Source: Planctomycetota bacterium (GTDB lineage: Bacteria; Planctomycetota; B15-G4). From it: 38,610 nt of DNA. Numbering within the stretch: the stretch's first letter is position 1; every line of letters begins with the position of its first letter. Made by a program: the position numbers and the translations under genes. Below, one piece after another: positions 25,713 through 33,429 of the stretch. The DNA lies in assembly GCA_029259695.1 (NCBI GenBank), contig JAJDEQ010000223.1:1-38610 (forward strand), given 5' to 3'. The notes beneath the pieces are model-generated. The model did not search any database, had not been told where the DNA came from, and saw nothing but the letters and a program-made list of their open reading frames with translations.

Positions 25713-26201
25713 TCAGGTTGCGTCGCGGGTGGCGGCGATGGCCGCCTGGGCGAAGGCCAGACAGGCCTCTTCGACGGTCGCCTCGAGTGCACGCACTCCG
25801 TTGGCGTCCAGCTCTGCCTGCATGAACAGCGTGGGCAGCTCGGCATCGGTGACCGTGGCGTAGCAGGTGAGCACAGCGCGCGTGCCGGAGTCGGTGATGT
25901 CGATGGCGAACTCCAGTCGCGTGCAGGCGGTGCCCTTGTGGCGACCGCGGCGCGGCATCTCGGCGTGGATGCCCACGATCCAGTGCCCGTCGTACATGCG
26001 GTGGTGTTCGCTCAGGCTGGGGAGTTCGTCTCCCAGCTCTTCGTACAGGCGCTCGAGGTACGGGGTGATCAGGTCTTCCACCCGCTCGCGTGCGGCGAGC
26101 GACGCGAGGCTCCGGCTGGGAGTGAGCGGAGCCGGCGGAGGCGTCTCGTGGCTGGCCAGCTTGAGGGCGTGGATCGTCGTCGCGAAGTCTTGGTGGGTCA
26201 T
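25713..26201 (-). CDS. Conserved-looking protein of unknown function
   Basis: The protein has 162 aa, with no signal peptide or membrane helix, so it is probably cytoplasmic. I do not recognise a family. After an N-terminal helix (TTIHALKLASHE) and a Pro-rich linker, it has RERVEDLITPYLERLYEELGDELPSLSEHHRMYDGHWIVGIHAEM, then a beta-rich part (TRLEFAIDITDSGTRAVLTCYATVTD) and a C-terminal amphipathic helix. It looks like a compact alpha+beta fold. GGAG about 8 nt before ATG 26201 and strong GC at third positions support it as real. It lies between two sigma-factor genes and is divergent from the ECF operon, with 572 bp of non-coding DNA between. Confidence 0.65.
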   Translation of the reverse strand: MTHQDFATTIHALKLASHETPPPAPLTPSRSLASLAARERVEDLITPYLERLYEELGDELPSLSEHHRMYDGHWIVGIHAEMPRRGRHKGTACTRLEFAIDITDSGTRAVLTCYATVTDAELPTLFMQAELDANGVRALEATVEEACLAFAQAAIAATRDAT

Positions 26202-26235
26202 GCTGGGTCTCCTTGCGTACCACGCCCCTACGCGA

Positions 26236-26254
26236 CGGATCGGGTGCCGATCCG
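26236..26254. repeat. Short inverted repeat, possible operator
   Basis: CGGATCGG and CCGATCCG are separated by 3 bp. The repeat lies 35 bp upstream of the start of the minus-strand gene, where a regulator-binding site could be. Confidence 0.35.
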
Positions 26255-26393
26255 CAGTTCGAGACGGGTTCCGGTCCGGATCGCGCTCATGTCGTGCGCG
26301 CCGGAGACGGGTTGGGGAGACCGCCGGCGGCAAGCACCGGGGAGGCCACAGAGCTTCGAGGAACACGGAGCTGCGGAGCTGCGAGTAAAACGC

Positions 26394-26423
26394 AGAGGCC
26401 GCCGGCATGTGCCGGCGGCCTCT
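26394..26423 (-). terminator. Intrinsic terminator, minus strand
   Basis: AGAGGCCGCCGGCA (26394-26407) and its exact complement (26410-26423) form a 14-bp stem. On the minus strand the stem is followed by GCGTTTTAC, a short T-run. On the plus strand no T-run follows, so the terminator is directional. Confidence 0.6.
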
Positions 26424-26640
26424 ACGGAGAAGACGATCCGCTCGCCAGGGAAACGAGCTGGGGTCCAGGACCTGAGAGGGCGCGCACACTCGACGTCGCC
26501 GGGAAAGACGGCGGACGCCGGCGGGAACCGCAGGAGGAGAAGGGGGGTAAGGAGCGGTGTGCGTGCCGGATTCGGGGGGCTCCGACAGCACCTCGTGCCT
26601 GCTCGGGGTCTTGGGGATCGTTTCTCAAAGAGCAATCGAA
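26394..26640 (-). ncRNA. Candidate minus-strand non-coding RNA with boxA-like 5' end and terminator
   Basis: On the minus strand TTGCTCTTTGAGAAA (26635-26621) resembles the boxA antitermination element of rRNA leaders. About 200 nt further a 14-bp perfect hairpin followed by GCGTTTTACTC ends the segment. The only long frame in between uses codons (AGA, TTA, TTG, CGA, TCT) unlike the surrounding genes. No known RNA family is recognised. The evidence is positional only; a 5' end cannot be fixed. Confidence 0.3.
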
Positions 26641-26723
26641 GCGGGGCCGGCTTCGACTCATCTCCCAACGCGACGCAGGGCTGGCCCATCCGCAGCCCAT
26701 CCGTCAGAATTCCCGGCTCGGGC

Positions 26724-26729
26724 TACGCT
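26724..26729 (+). promoter_or_regulatory. Putative -10 box TACGCT of the ECF sigma operon
   Basis: TACGCT lies 44 nt upstream of GTG 26774 and matches the TANNNT pattern seen before other genes here. No clear -35 is visible. Confidence 0.3.
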
Positions 26730-26773
26730 TCACCGCGTCAGCCCAGCCGCACTGCTCCGGAGAAGACCCGCCC

Positions 26774-27346
26774 GTGGAACCGTCAGCCCAGATCACCCAG
26801 GTCCTGCGCCAGGTCGAGCAGGGCGATCCGTCCCAGGTCGCGGACCTGCTCCCGCTCGTGTACGACGAGTTGCACGCCCAGGCCCAGCGCTACCTGAACC
26901 GGGAGAACCGCGACCACACGTTGCAGCCCACGGCGCTCGTGCACGAGGCCTACTTGAAGCTCGTCGACCAGTCGCGTGTGCACTGGCAGGGGCGCACACA
27001 CTTCCTGGCGGTGGGTGCCCAGGCCATGCGCCGCGTGCTCGTGGATCACGCGCGCGGTCGCAAGCGTCTCAAGCGCGGAGGTGATCGGCAGCGCATCGCG
27101 CTCGACGAGGGCCTGGCGCTGTCGACCGACCGGGACGAGGACCTGTTGGCAGTGGACGACGCCCTGACCAAGCTGGCCGGTCTCGATCCGCGGCAGGCGC
27201 GCATCGTGGAGCTGCGCTTCTTCGCCGGCATGTCGGTCGCGGAGGTGGCCGAGGTGCTGGGTGTGTCGAAGCGCACGGTCGAAGCCGAATGGACTGCGGT
27301 CAAGGCGTGGCTGCGCAAGGAGTTCGAGCCGGACGGCGGTGCGTGA
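26774..27346 (+). CDS. ECF-type RNA polymerase sigma factor (planctomycete/acidobacterial type)
   Basis: The protein has 190 aa. Region 2 is LLPLVYDELHAQAQRYLNRENRDHTLQPTALVHEAYLKLVDQ, followed by HFLAVGAQAMRRVLVDHARGRKRLKRGG, a wording typical of the TIGR02999-type sigma factors common in Planctomycetes and Acidobacteria. Region 4 is LAGLDPRQARIVELRFFAGMSVAEVAEVLGVSKRTVEAEWTAVKAWL. It directs RNA polymerase to a special promoter set. GTG 26774 is chosen because the conserved N-terminus (SAQITQVLRQVEQGD) starts there; GGAG lies 11 nt upstream. Its stop overlaps the GTG of the kinase gene (GTGA), so the two are translationally coupled. No anti-sigma gene is present; the kinase is the likely regulator. 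Confidence 0.93.
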   Translation: MEPSAQITQVLRQVEQGDPSQVADLLPLVYDELHAQAQRYLNRENRDHTLQPTALVHEAYLKLVDQSRVHWQGRTHFLAVGAQAMRRVLVDHARGRKRLKRGGDRQRIALDEGLALSTDRDEDLLAVDDALTKLAGLDPRQARIVELRFFAGMSVAEVAEVLGVSKRTVEAEWTAVKAWLRKEFEPDGGA

Positions 27347-29640
27347 CAGCCGAGCGGCACGCTCGCGCGAAGGCCGTCTTCCTCGCGGCACGGGAACTGG
27401 ACGGCGCCGCGCGGCAGGCGCGCATCGACGCGGAGTGCGGAGACGACGAGGAGCTGCGCCACGATGTGCAGGCGCTGCTCGCCCACGACCTGAGTGACAC
27501 CATCCTGGAGCCGCCCGCGACGCGACGCGCGCCGGGTGAACCGCGCGAGCCGGATGCCGCGGCGCCGACCGTCCCCACACCCGGCACGGGCACGACGGGC
27601 CGGCTGCCCCTGAAGCGGCTGCTGGGAAGCCGCTTCCCGGTCGTCGTGGGCGGCATGATCCTGCTGGCCCTGCTCGGACTGGCGGGCGTGTGGACCCGGG
27701 GCCAGGCGACGGCGTCCCTGCGCGACGTGCTGGCCGAGTCGCTCACGACCGTCCTCGCCGCCGACATCGAGGCGCTCCAGCGCTGGGTGGCGAGCGAGAT
27801 CGAGATCGCGGGCTGGTGGGCCGGAGACAGCGACGTCCGTTTGCACGCGCGCGCGTTGGATGCCTTCGTCGCCGGCGCCGCGGACGCCACCGAGCAGGAG
27901 CTGGTCGCTGCGTTGCGTGCGGCTCCCGAACTCCAGGCCCTGCGCCGCGAACTGGGCCCGGTGCTCGAGGCGCGCGGCCTGCGTTCGTTCGGCCTCGTGA
28001 GCGTCACCGGCCGGCTGCTGGCCAGCTCGCTGCCTCCCGGGCAGGAGGAAGCCGTCGGCATGCTGCTGAGCCCCGAAGGCGTCGCCATGATCGCGCCGGT
28101 GTTCGAGGGCGAGTCGCTGATCAGGATGCCCTACCGGCTCGGACTCATGGTCACCATCCCGACGCGCTGGGACGAGGACCGGGTGATGGCGGTCATGGCG
28201 CCGGTCCGTGCCGACGACGAGCGCATCGTGGCCGCGCTGGTGTTCCTCTTCGCGCCCGACCGGGACTTCACGCGCATCCTGTCGGTGGCCCGCCTCGGTG
28301 AGAGCGGTGACACGTACGCCTTCGATGCCGACGGGTTGATGCTCTCCCACAGTCGCTTCGAGGACGAGATCGCCGCGCTGCAGGGTCTCGAAGCGAACTC
28401 GGAAGGATCCATGTTGCGGGTCAGCGTGGTGGGCCCGGGGGGGCAACCGACCCGGATGGCGGAGCAGGCCACGCGGCAGCTCGACGGTGTCGACACGGAG
28501 GGCTACGTGGGCTGCCGTGGTGACGAGGTGCTGGGCGCCTGGCGTTGGCTGCCGGAGTACGACATCGGCGTCGCCACCGAGGTGACCAAGGCCGAGGCCT
28601 ACCGCGTGATCGATCCGGTCCAGACCGCGTTCGGCGGGCTCTTCGTCGTGCTGGGCGTGAGCCTGGCGGGGCTGGTGCTGACGGCCCTGGTCATCGGCCG
28701 GCTGCGGCGCTCGATGCGCAAGCTGGGTCAATACCAGCTCGTGCGGCTCATCGGCGAGGGCGGCATGGGTGTCGTGTACGAGGCGCACCACCGCCTGCTG
28801 CATCGTCCGGTGGCGCTCAAGCTGCTGCGCCGCGAGGTCGTCTCCGCCGCGAACCTGGCGCGCTTCGAGCGCGAGGTGCAGCTGACTGCCGAGCTCGACA
28901 ACCCGAACACGATCCAGGTGTACGACTACGGCCGTACCGACGACGGCGTCTTCTACTACGTGATGGAGTACCTCGACGGCATCTCGCTGGCGAGCCTGGT
29001 CAAGACCGACGGCCCGCTGCCGTCGGCGCGCGTCGCGCACGTGCTGCGGCAGGTGTGCGAGTCGCTGGCCGAGGCGCACGAACGCGGCCTGGTGCATCGC
29101 GACGTCAAGCCGGCCAACGTCATGTTGTGTCGGCGGGGCGGCCTGCACGACGTGGTCAAGGTGCTCGACTTCGGCCTGGTCAAGGAGGTCGCGGGTTCGT
29201 CCGGCAAGACGTTGACCGCGCCGGGGCTCCTGGCCGGGACGCCGCGCTACCTCGCGCCGGAGCTGCTGTCGAGCGGTGCGCCGGCCGATGCCCGTTCCGA
29301 CCTGTACGCGCTGGGCGTCACCGCCTTCGAGCTGCTCACGGGCGAGAGGCTGTTCCCGGGTGTGCACGGCGCCGCGCTGTTCGAGTGCGTGGTCAGCCGG
29401 CCCGCACCGTGCCCGTCGTCCCGCACGAGCGGGCCGATCCCCGACGCACTCGACCAGCTCGTGCTCGAACTGCTCGCGAAGGACCCGGATCAGCGACCGC
29501 AGAGCGCGCGGGCGGTGATCGCCCGGCTCGAGCAGGTGAGCGCGGCGGCACCCTGGGGCGAGGACCGGGCGCGGGCGTGGTGGACGACGCGGGAGGGGCC
29601 TCAGGGTGTCTCGACGCGGACCCAGTCCAGCTCGAAGTAG
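27343..29640 (+). CDS. Transmembrane Ser/Thr protein kinase with extracytoplasmic Cache-like sensor
   Basis: The protein has 765 aa. Residues 1-50 contain DAECGDDEELRHDVQALLAHD, the short N-terminal segment usual in sigma-linked planctomycete kinases. Membrane helix 1 is at about 99-117. The outer region at about 120-425 looks like a double Cache sensor (RLGESGDTYAFDADGLMLSH, and LPEYDIGVATEVTKAEAY near its end). Helix 2 is at about 431-452. The kinase follows at 463-725: GEGGMGVVYEA, VALKLL (Lys 493), HRDVKPANVML (Asp 587), DFGLVK (609) and GTPRYLAPE. All catalytic residues are kept. Placing the kinase after a Cache sensor resembles histidine-kinase or chemoreceptor design rather than the usual kinase-first layout. 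It starts at GTG 27343, overlapping the sigma gene by 4 bp. Its 3' end overlaps the sulfatase-like gene by 40 bp. Confidence 0.93.
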   Translation: MTAERHARAKAVFLAARELDGAARQARIDAECGDDEELRHDVQALLAHDLSDTILEPPATRRAPGEPREPDAAAPTVPTPGTGTTGRLPLKRLLGSRFPVVVGGMILLALLGLAGVWTRGQATASLRDVLAESLTTVLAADIEALQRWVASEIEIAGWWAGDSDVRLHARALDAFVAGAADATEQELVAALRAAPELQALRRELGPVLEARGLRSFGLVSVTGRLLASSLPPGQEEAVGMLLSPEGVAMIAPVFEGESLIRMPYRLGLMVTIPTRWDEDRVMAVMAPVRADDERIVAALVFLFAPDRDFTRILSVARLGESGDTYAFDADGLMLSHSRFEDEIAALQGLEANSEGSMLRVSVVGPGGQPTRMAEQATRQLDGVDTEGYVGCRGDEVLGAWRWLPEYDIGVATEVTKAEAYRVIDPVQTAFGGLFVVLGVSLAGLVLTALVIGRLRRSMRKLGQYQLVRLIGEGGMGVVYEAHHRLLHRPVALKLLRREVVSAANLARFEREVQLTAELDNPNTIQVYDYGRTDDGVFYYVMEYLDGISLASLVKTDGPLPSARVAHVLRQVCESLAEAHERGLVHRDVKPANVMLCRRGGLHDVVKVLDFGLVKEVAGSSGKTLTAPGLLAGTPRYLAPELLSSGAPADARSDLYALGVTAFELLTGERLFPGVHGAALFECVVSRPAPCPSSRTSGPIPDALDQLVLELLAKDPDQRPQSARAVIARLEQVSAAAPWGEDRARAWWTTREGPQGVSTRTQSSSK

Positions 29641-31967
29641 TTGGCGCCCTGCGTGTTCGCCGGGCGGAACCACTTGCGCCCGGCGAGCGTCACCTCGCTG
29701 ATCTGTTTGCGCACGGCTTCGGGCGGCACGACCACGGTGTGCACCTCGTAGCGTCCGCTCTCGATGGTCCACACGCCGACGGGCGTGCCGTCGACCTCGA
29801 TGTCGATCGCCTGGGGCACGTTGCGCGGGTGGGCGCGCACCCGTGCGACGAGCTGGATCGGCGTGTTGCGCGGGAGCGAGAGGTAGATGGTGGAGCGCGG
29901 GCCGACCGAACGCACCAGCGTGGTCCCGTCGGGGCGCGGGCCGTCGGCGCCCCAGCCGTGATAGGAGAGGTGTTTGCGGGCGGTGCGCGTGCCCAGGTCG
30001 AGGCTGCGATGGGCGAGTCGCGTGCCGGGCGGGAACAGCACGCCGGCCCGGGTCCATGCGTCGGGGGACAGGATCGGACCGTCGACGCGATAGCGCTCGA
30101 TGCGTTCGAGGTAGTCGTCCGAGCGTGAGCCCAGGACGTACACGCCGTAGTGCCGCGTGCGCGCTTCGTTCTCGTCCAGTCGCGCCAGGTCGCGCCCGGG
30201 CAGGGCGCTCCCGCTGGGCGCCGGCAGGCCGGTGGACGCCGCGATGGTCGGGCCGATGTCGTAGAGCGACGCCGGCGCCGCGGAGCGCCGCAGGCCCGGA
30301 GCCGAACCGGGCCACTTCACCGCCAGGACGGGGCGTGCCAGGGACAGGCTCTTGTCGTCCAACAGGGGCGCGCTGCCCGGACTCCCCGCGCTCCCGTCGC
30401 CGGCGGGCGCCGGCACGGTGGTGGAGCCACGCCCGTCCGCGTGGACGGCGTCCGAGCTGGGGAAGATCGCGCCGTGGTCCGACGCGAACACGATCAGCGC
30501 GTCGTCGTACACGCCCAGATCGCGCAGACGCTGCATGAAGTCGACCGTCTGGCCGAGGCTGCAGCGCACCTGTTCCACGTAGGTCTCCTGCGTGTAGGGC
30601 GCGTGGCCCGGCAGCAGTGAGCAGTCAGCGGTCAGTTCGGCGGGGGCGTGCCCGCCGCCCACGTGCAGGATCTTGAGGCACGGTTGTTCACGGTCGACCC
30701 GCATGCCGTCCAGCAGGGTGCGCCAGAAGGCGGCCGAGGCACCGGCGAAGGACAGCGGCCGCTCGTCGCGCGCGACGGCGTCGAGCACACGCCAGCGTCC
30801 GTCGTTGTAGATCTGTTGCTTGAGGTCGTGTGGCGCGTGCCGGAAGAGCGAGACGTCGAGCAGCAGTGCCGCCATCTGACGCCGGTAGACCTCGCCCGAC
30901 GCGTAGGGCATGGGCAGCGCGAAGCAGCTCGACGACGCGCCGTACTGACAGTAGACCGGTTGCAGCGCGAGCCAGTCCACCGCGTAGCCGGCCTCCAGCA
31001 GCGGGCCGGTGATGGTCTCCTCGCGCAGCGCGCGGCGCTCGTAGACCAGCTCGGGTTCCTGGTTGCGGTAGGGCGGCGCGCCGAGCATCACCGGCAGGGC
31101 GTAGCGCGTCGTCGGGTAGGCGCCGAGCGTGTCGGTGAAGAGCGTGAACCCGTCGAAGGCCGACTCGTAGCGTTCGGGATCCTCGTCCAGCAGCGCGCGG
31201 AAGGTGTCGATCGTGATCGTGTCGCTCACGATCACGATCACGTTGGACGTCCTCGACAGCGAGGACAGCTCGGGATCCGGCTCGAAGGGCATCTCCTGCC
31301 CGTACGGCCCCTCGAGCTCCGCCGTCGCCTTGCCGATGAACGGCAGCGGGAGCGTCTGCACCACGAGGAACACGAGCGAGAGGTACACCAGACGCGGCGC
31401 GATGCGTGCGTGCAGTGCCTGCGCCAGGAGCAGCGCCCCGATCCACAGGACCGCTTCCTGCGGGCGGCGCCAGGCGTTGGCCTCGAACTCGAGACGCCCG
31501 CCGTGCACCAGGCCGTACTGTCCGAGCAGGAACGTCGCCTGGCACCAGCTCACGAGTGCCAGCGAGAAGAGCAACGTCACCAGCCGGGCCCTCAGCACAC
31601 GCGGCAGCAGCCAGGCAACCAGCGTGAGCGTCGCCGCGAGTCCCGCCGCCACCACCGACAGGTGCGGCAGCACGGTGCGGAACCCCAGCCGGTACTCCAC
31701 CGGGTTGTTCACGTACAGCGTGTAGGTCCCGACCAGCACCCAGGTGTAGGCCAGCAGCGCCGAGACGAGCAGGGCGCGCTTGCGGAAGGCGCCGGTCGGG
31801 GGCGTGTCAGGCGGCGGTGCAGCGGGCGGCGGTGCGCCGGGCGGCGGTGCGTCGGGCGGCGGTGCGTCGGGCGGCGGTGTGTCGGCGCCGGCAGGCTGCT
31901 CGGAGGCACCGTTCCCCGCGGCGTCTTGCGCTCCCTCGTCATCCGGGTAGGTGGTCGCAGACGCCAT
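29601..31967 (-). CDS. Membrane-bound sulfatase-like protein (alkaline phosphatase superfamily)
   Basis: The protein has 788 aa. Residues 1-60 are a cytosolic Pro/Ala/Asp-rich tail with five PPPDA-like repeats. Residues of about 64-210 hold roughly five membrane helices. The catalytic domain begins at SNVIVIVSDTITIDTF (metal and nucleophile region, Asp-Thr) and includes DDALIVFASDHGAIF (Asp-His metal ligands) and PVLAVKWPG. This layout matches LTA-synthase or phosphoethanolamine-transferase type membrane sulfatases. No CxPxR motif for formylglycine is seen in the expected place, so a phosphotransferase or hydrolase acting through Thr is more likely than a true sulfatase. The last 130 residues form a beta-rich C-terminal domain. 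ATG 31967 has no Shine-Dalgarno but a TAGAAT box 8 nt upstream. Confidence 0.85.
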   Translation of the reverse strand: MASATTYPDDEGAQDAAGNGASEQPAGADTPPPDAPPPDAPPPGAPPPAAPPPDTPPTGAFRKRALLVSALLAYTWVLVGTYTLYVNNPVEYRLGFRTVLPHLSVVAAGLAATLTLVAWLLPRVLRARLVTLLFSLALVSWCQATFLLGQYGLVHGGRLEFEANAWRRPQEAVLWIGALLLAQALHARIAPRLVYLSLVFLVVQTLPLPFIGKATAELEGPYGQEMPFEPDPELSSLSRTSNVIVIVSDTITIDTFRALLDEDPERYESAFDGFTLFTDTLGAYPTTRYALPVMLGAPPYRNQEPELVYERRALREETITGPLLEAGYAVDWLALQPVYCQYGASSSCFALPMPYASGEVYRRQMAALLLDVSLFRHAPHDLKQQIYNDGRWRVLDAVARDERPLSFAGASAAFWRTLLDGMRVDREQPCLKILHVGGGHAPAELTADCSLLPGHAPYTQETYVEQVRCSLGQTVDFMQRLRDLGVYDDALIVFASDHGAIFPSSDAVHADGRGSTTVPAPAGDGSAGSPGSAPLLDDKSLSLARPVLAVKWPGSAPGLRRSAAPASLYDIGPTIAASTGLPAPSGSALPGRDLARLDENEARTRHYGVYVLGSRSDDYLERIERYRVDGPILSPDAWTRAGVLFPPGTRLAHRSLDLGTRTARKHLSYHGWGADGPRPDGTTLVRSVGPRSTIYLSLPRNTPIQLVARVRAHPRNVPQAIDIEVDGTPVGVWTIESGRYEVHTVVVPPEAVRKQISEVTLAGRKWFRPANTQGANYFELDWVRVETP
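31810..31884. repeat. 15-bp tandem repeat, five units, coding for PPPDA
   Basis: The unit GGCGGCGGTGCGTCG occurs five times with one or two changes. It is in frame in the sulfatase-like gene and codes on the minus strand for a PPPDA-type linker before the first membrane helix. Unit-number changes would keep the frame. Confidence 0.9.
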
Positions 31968-31975
31968 TGCCGGGG

Positions 31976-31981
31976 ATTCTA
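31976..31981 (-). promoter_or_regulatory. Putative -10 box TAGAAT of the sulfatase-like gene
   Basis: TAGAAT, preceded by TG, lies 8 nt before ATG 31967 on the minus strand, with no Shine-Dalgarno between, which suggests a leaderless transcript. Confidence 0.45.
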
Positions 31982-32093
31982 CAGGTCCACGGGCTCGGCT
32001 TCGCACCCCCGAACGGCTCACGCTGCCCATCGGACGCGCTCCGTCGGCTCGCCGGCCCGTGGTATCGGACACCCCCGAGTCCCGCCGCCGCCT

Positions 32094-32099
32094 TACGAT
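32094..32099 (+). promoter_or_regulatory. Putative -10 box TACGAT of the beta-helix gene
   Basis: TACGAT lies 25 nt upstream of ATG 32125. It is the same hexamer as before the crotonase gene. The -35 region is unclear. Confidence 0.3.
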
Positions 32100-32124
32100 G
32101 ACGGCATCCGCTGAGGAGAGAGCG

Positions 32125-32946
32125 ATGTCCAAGGTGATCCCGAGTGCGCTGATCCTCGTCTTGCTGCTCACGACGACGCAGGCGCAGGTGGTCTACGTGG
32201 ACGCGGATGCGACCGGTGCGGACGACGGCTCCAACTGGGTCGACGCGTTCGACGATCTGCAGGCGGGGCTCGACGTGGCGACCGCCGGCACCCAGGTCTG
32301 GATCGCCGCGGGGACCTACTTCCCCAGCGTGCTCGTCGGTGGTGCCGAGCACCGCTTCGCCACCTTCCTCGTGCCGAGCGACGTGGAGCTCCGGGGCGGC
32401 TTCGCCGGGGGTGAGCTGTCGGTGGCACAGGCGGATCCCGCGTTGCACACGACGACCCTGAGCGGCGACTTCGGCACCGTGGGCGAACCGTCCACCAACG
32501 CGTACCACGTGGTCACGCTCGAGTCGGCGGGGCCCGGGACGCTGCTCGACGGGCTCACCATCACGGGCGGCAACGCGGATGCCGGGGCCTTCGTCACCAA
32601 CGGCACGCGCGGCGGTGGAGTGCTCATGACGGCCAGCTCGCTGACGCTCAGTCGCTGCACCGTGAGCGCGAATCTCGCCGGCATCGGTGGAGGCCTGCAC
32701 TGCGACGCCCGCGGCAACTCGATCGTCATCGACCGCTGCACGTTCGAGGACAACCAGGGCGGCGGGGGCGTGCTGTTCAACAACGACGGCGGCAGCGAGA
32801 GCACGACCACGGTGCTGGACAGCGTCTTCGTGGGCAACACGCGCAGCGGCCTACTCATCTCGACACGCATGAACGCCGTCATCGAGCGCTGCCACTTCGA
32901 GGACAACACGTATGCGAGTAGCGGCGGCGCGCTGGGTCTGTCATGA
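32125..32946 (+). CDS. Secreted beta-helix protein, N-terminal part of a frame-broken gene
   Basis: The protein has 273 aa before the stop. The signal peptide MSKVIPSALILVLLLTTTQA is followed by VVYVDADATGADDGSNWVDAFDDLQAGLDVA, VWIAAGTYFPS and VELRGGFAGGE, the standard opening of planctomycete polymorphic beta-helix proteins. Rungs follow: LLDGLTITGGNADAG, LTLSRCTVSANLAGIGGGL, IVIDRCTFEDNQGGGGVLF, TVLDSVFVGNTRSGL and AVIERCHFEDNTYASSGGALGL. The frame then stops at 32946 within a rung. The C-terminal module expected in such proteins continues in another frame (to 33319). GAGGAG before ATG 32125 gives a good start. The gene looks like a recent frameshift or deletion, or a sequence error; the N-terminal part is otherwise intact. 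Confidence 0.8.
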   Translation: MSKVIPSALILVLLLTTTQAQVVYVDADATGADDGSNWVDAFDDLQAGLDVATAGTQVWIAAGTYFPSVLVGGAEHRFATFLVPSDVELRGGFAGGELSVAQADPALHTTTLSGDFGTVGEPSTNAYHVVTLESAGPGTLLDGLTITGGNADAGAFVTNGTRGGGVLMTASSLTLSRCTVSANLAGIGGGLHCDARGNSIVIDRCTFEDNQGGGGVLFNNDGGSESTTTVLDSVFVGNTRSGLLISTRMNAVIERCHFEDNTYASSGGALGLS

Positions 32947-33319
32947 GCGCGGTGCGTGGCGCCACCTGGGTGCGGAACTCGCGGGGACCCACGGCAAACC
33001 GTGCCTGACCGGGGACGGCGATCTGCTGGCGGGCTCGACCACCGAACTGGCGCTCGCCAACGCGCTGGAGAACGCGCTCTCGGGCCTCTTCATCGGCTTC
33101 AGGGAGGCCCAACTCCCCTTCGCGGGGGGACGTCTGGTGCCGTCGCCCGATCTCCTGCTGCTGCTGCCGACGGGCCCCCTCGGTCAGTGGACGGCGGCCG
33201 GCCCGTTCCCCGCCGGTGTCCCGCCGGGTTTCGAGTTCTTCGTGCACGTCTGGATCCAGGGTCCCGCGGGGCCGTTCGGGCTGGCGGGCAGTAACGCCGT
33301 CTCCGCCACCACGCCCTGA
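32912..33319 (+). pseudogene. C-terminal module of the preceding beta-helix gene, out of frame
   Basis: This frame, different from that of 32125-32946, encodes the shared C-terminal module: WRHLGAELAGTHGKPCLTG, LALANALENALSGLFIGF, QLPFAGGRLVPSPDLLLLL, WTAAGPFPAGVPPGFEFFVHVWIQGPAG and LAGSNAVSATTP. It has no signal peptide or Shine-Dalgarno of its own, so it is very unlikely to be translated alone. The conserved part begins near 32965; upstream residues of this frame overlap the first ORF and look like out-of-frame sequence. The break therefore lies at about 32930-32965. Confidence 0.75.
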
Positions 33320-33382
33320 GTCAGGCCGGCGAGGCGAACGCCGAAGAGTTCCTGGAACGTCACCCGGTCGGGAGCGGAGGAT

Positions 33383-33403
33383 GGGGTGCTACCCAGGCAC
33401 CCC
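33383..33403. terminator. Hairpin before the carbonic anhydrase gene
   Basis: GGGGTGC (33383-33389) and GCACCCC (33397-33403) flank a 7-nt loop, 64 bp after the previous stop and 27 bp before ATG 33430. It may terminate the upstream gene or act in the leader. No T-run follows. Confidence 0.4.
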
Positions 33404-33429
33404 GTCTCGCGCACGACAGGAAACGCCCG

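Larger units (their letters stand above)
26202..26773. other. Long non-coding region upstream of the ECF sigma operon
   Basis: These 572 bp have no frame with the third-position GC bias of the neighbouring genes. Visible elements are an 8-bp inverted repeat (CGGATCGG / CCGATCCG, 26236-26254) near the minus-strand gene, a strong hairpin at 26394-26423, a boxA-like stretch at 26621-26635 (minus strand) and a TACGCT box at 26724-26729. The plus strand of about 26500-26580 is purine-rich. Confidence 0.6.

Noticed and set aside
26422..26700. 92-aa minus-strand frame in the gap before the ECF gene
   Set aside because: Codon use (TTA, AGA, CGA, TCT) is unlike the surrounding genes and no homology-like pattern is seen; a non-coding RNA fits better.
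32930..32965. Programmed ribosomal frameshift in the beta-helix gene
   Set aside because: No slippery heptamer or convincing downstream structure is visible; mutation or sequence error is simpler.
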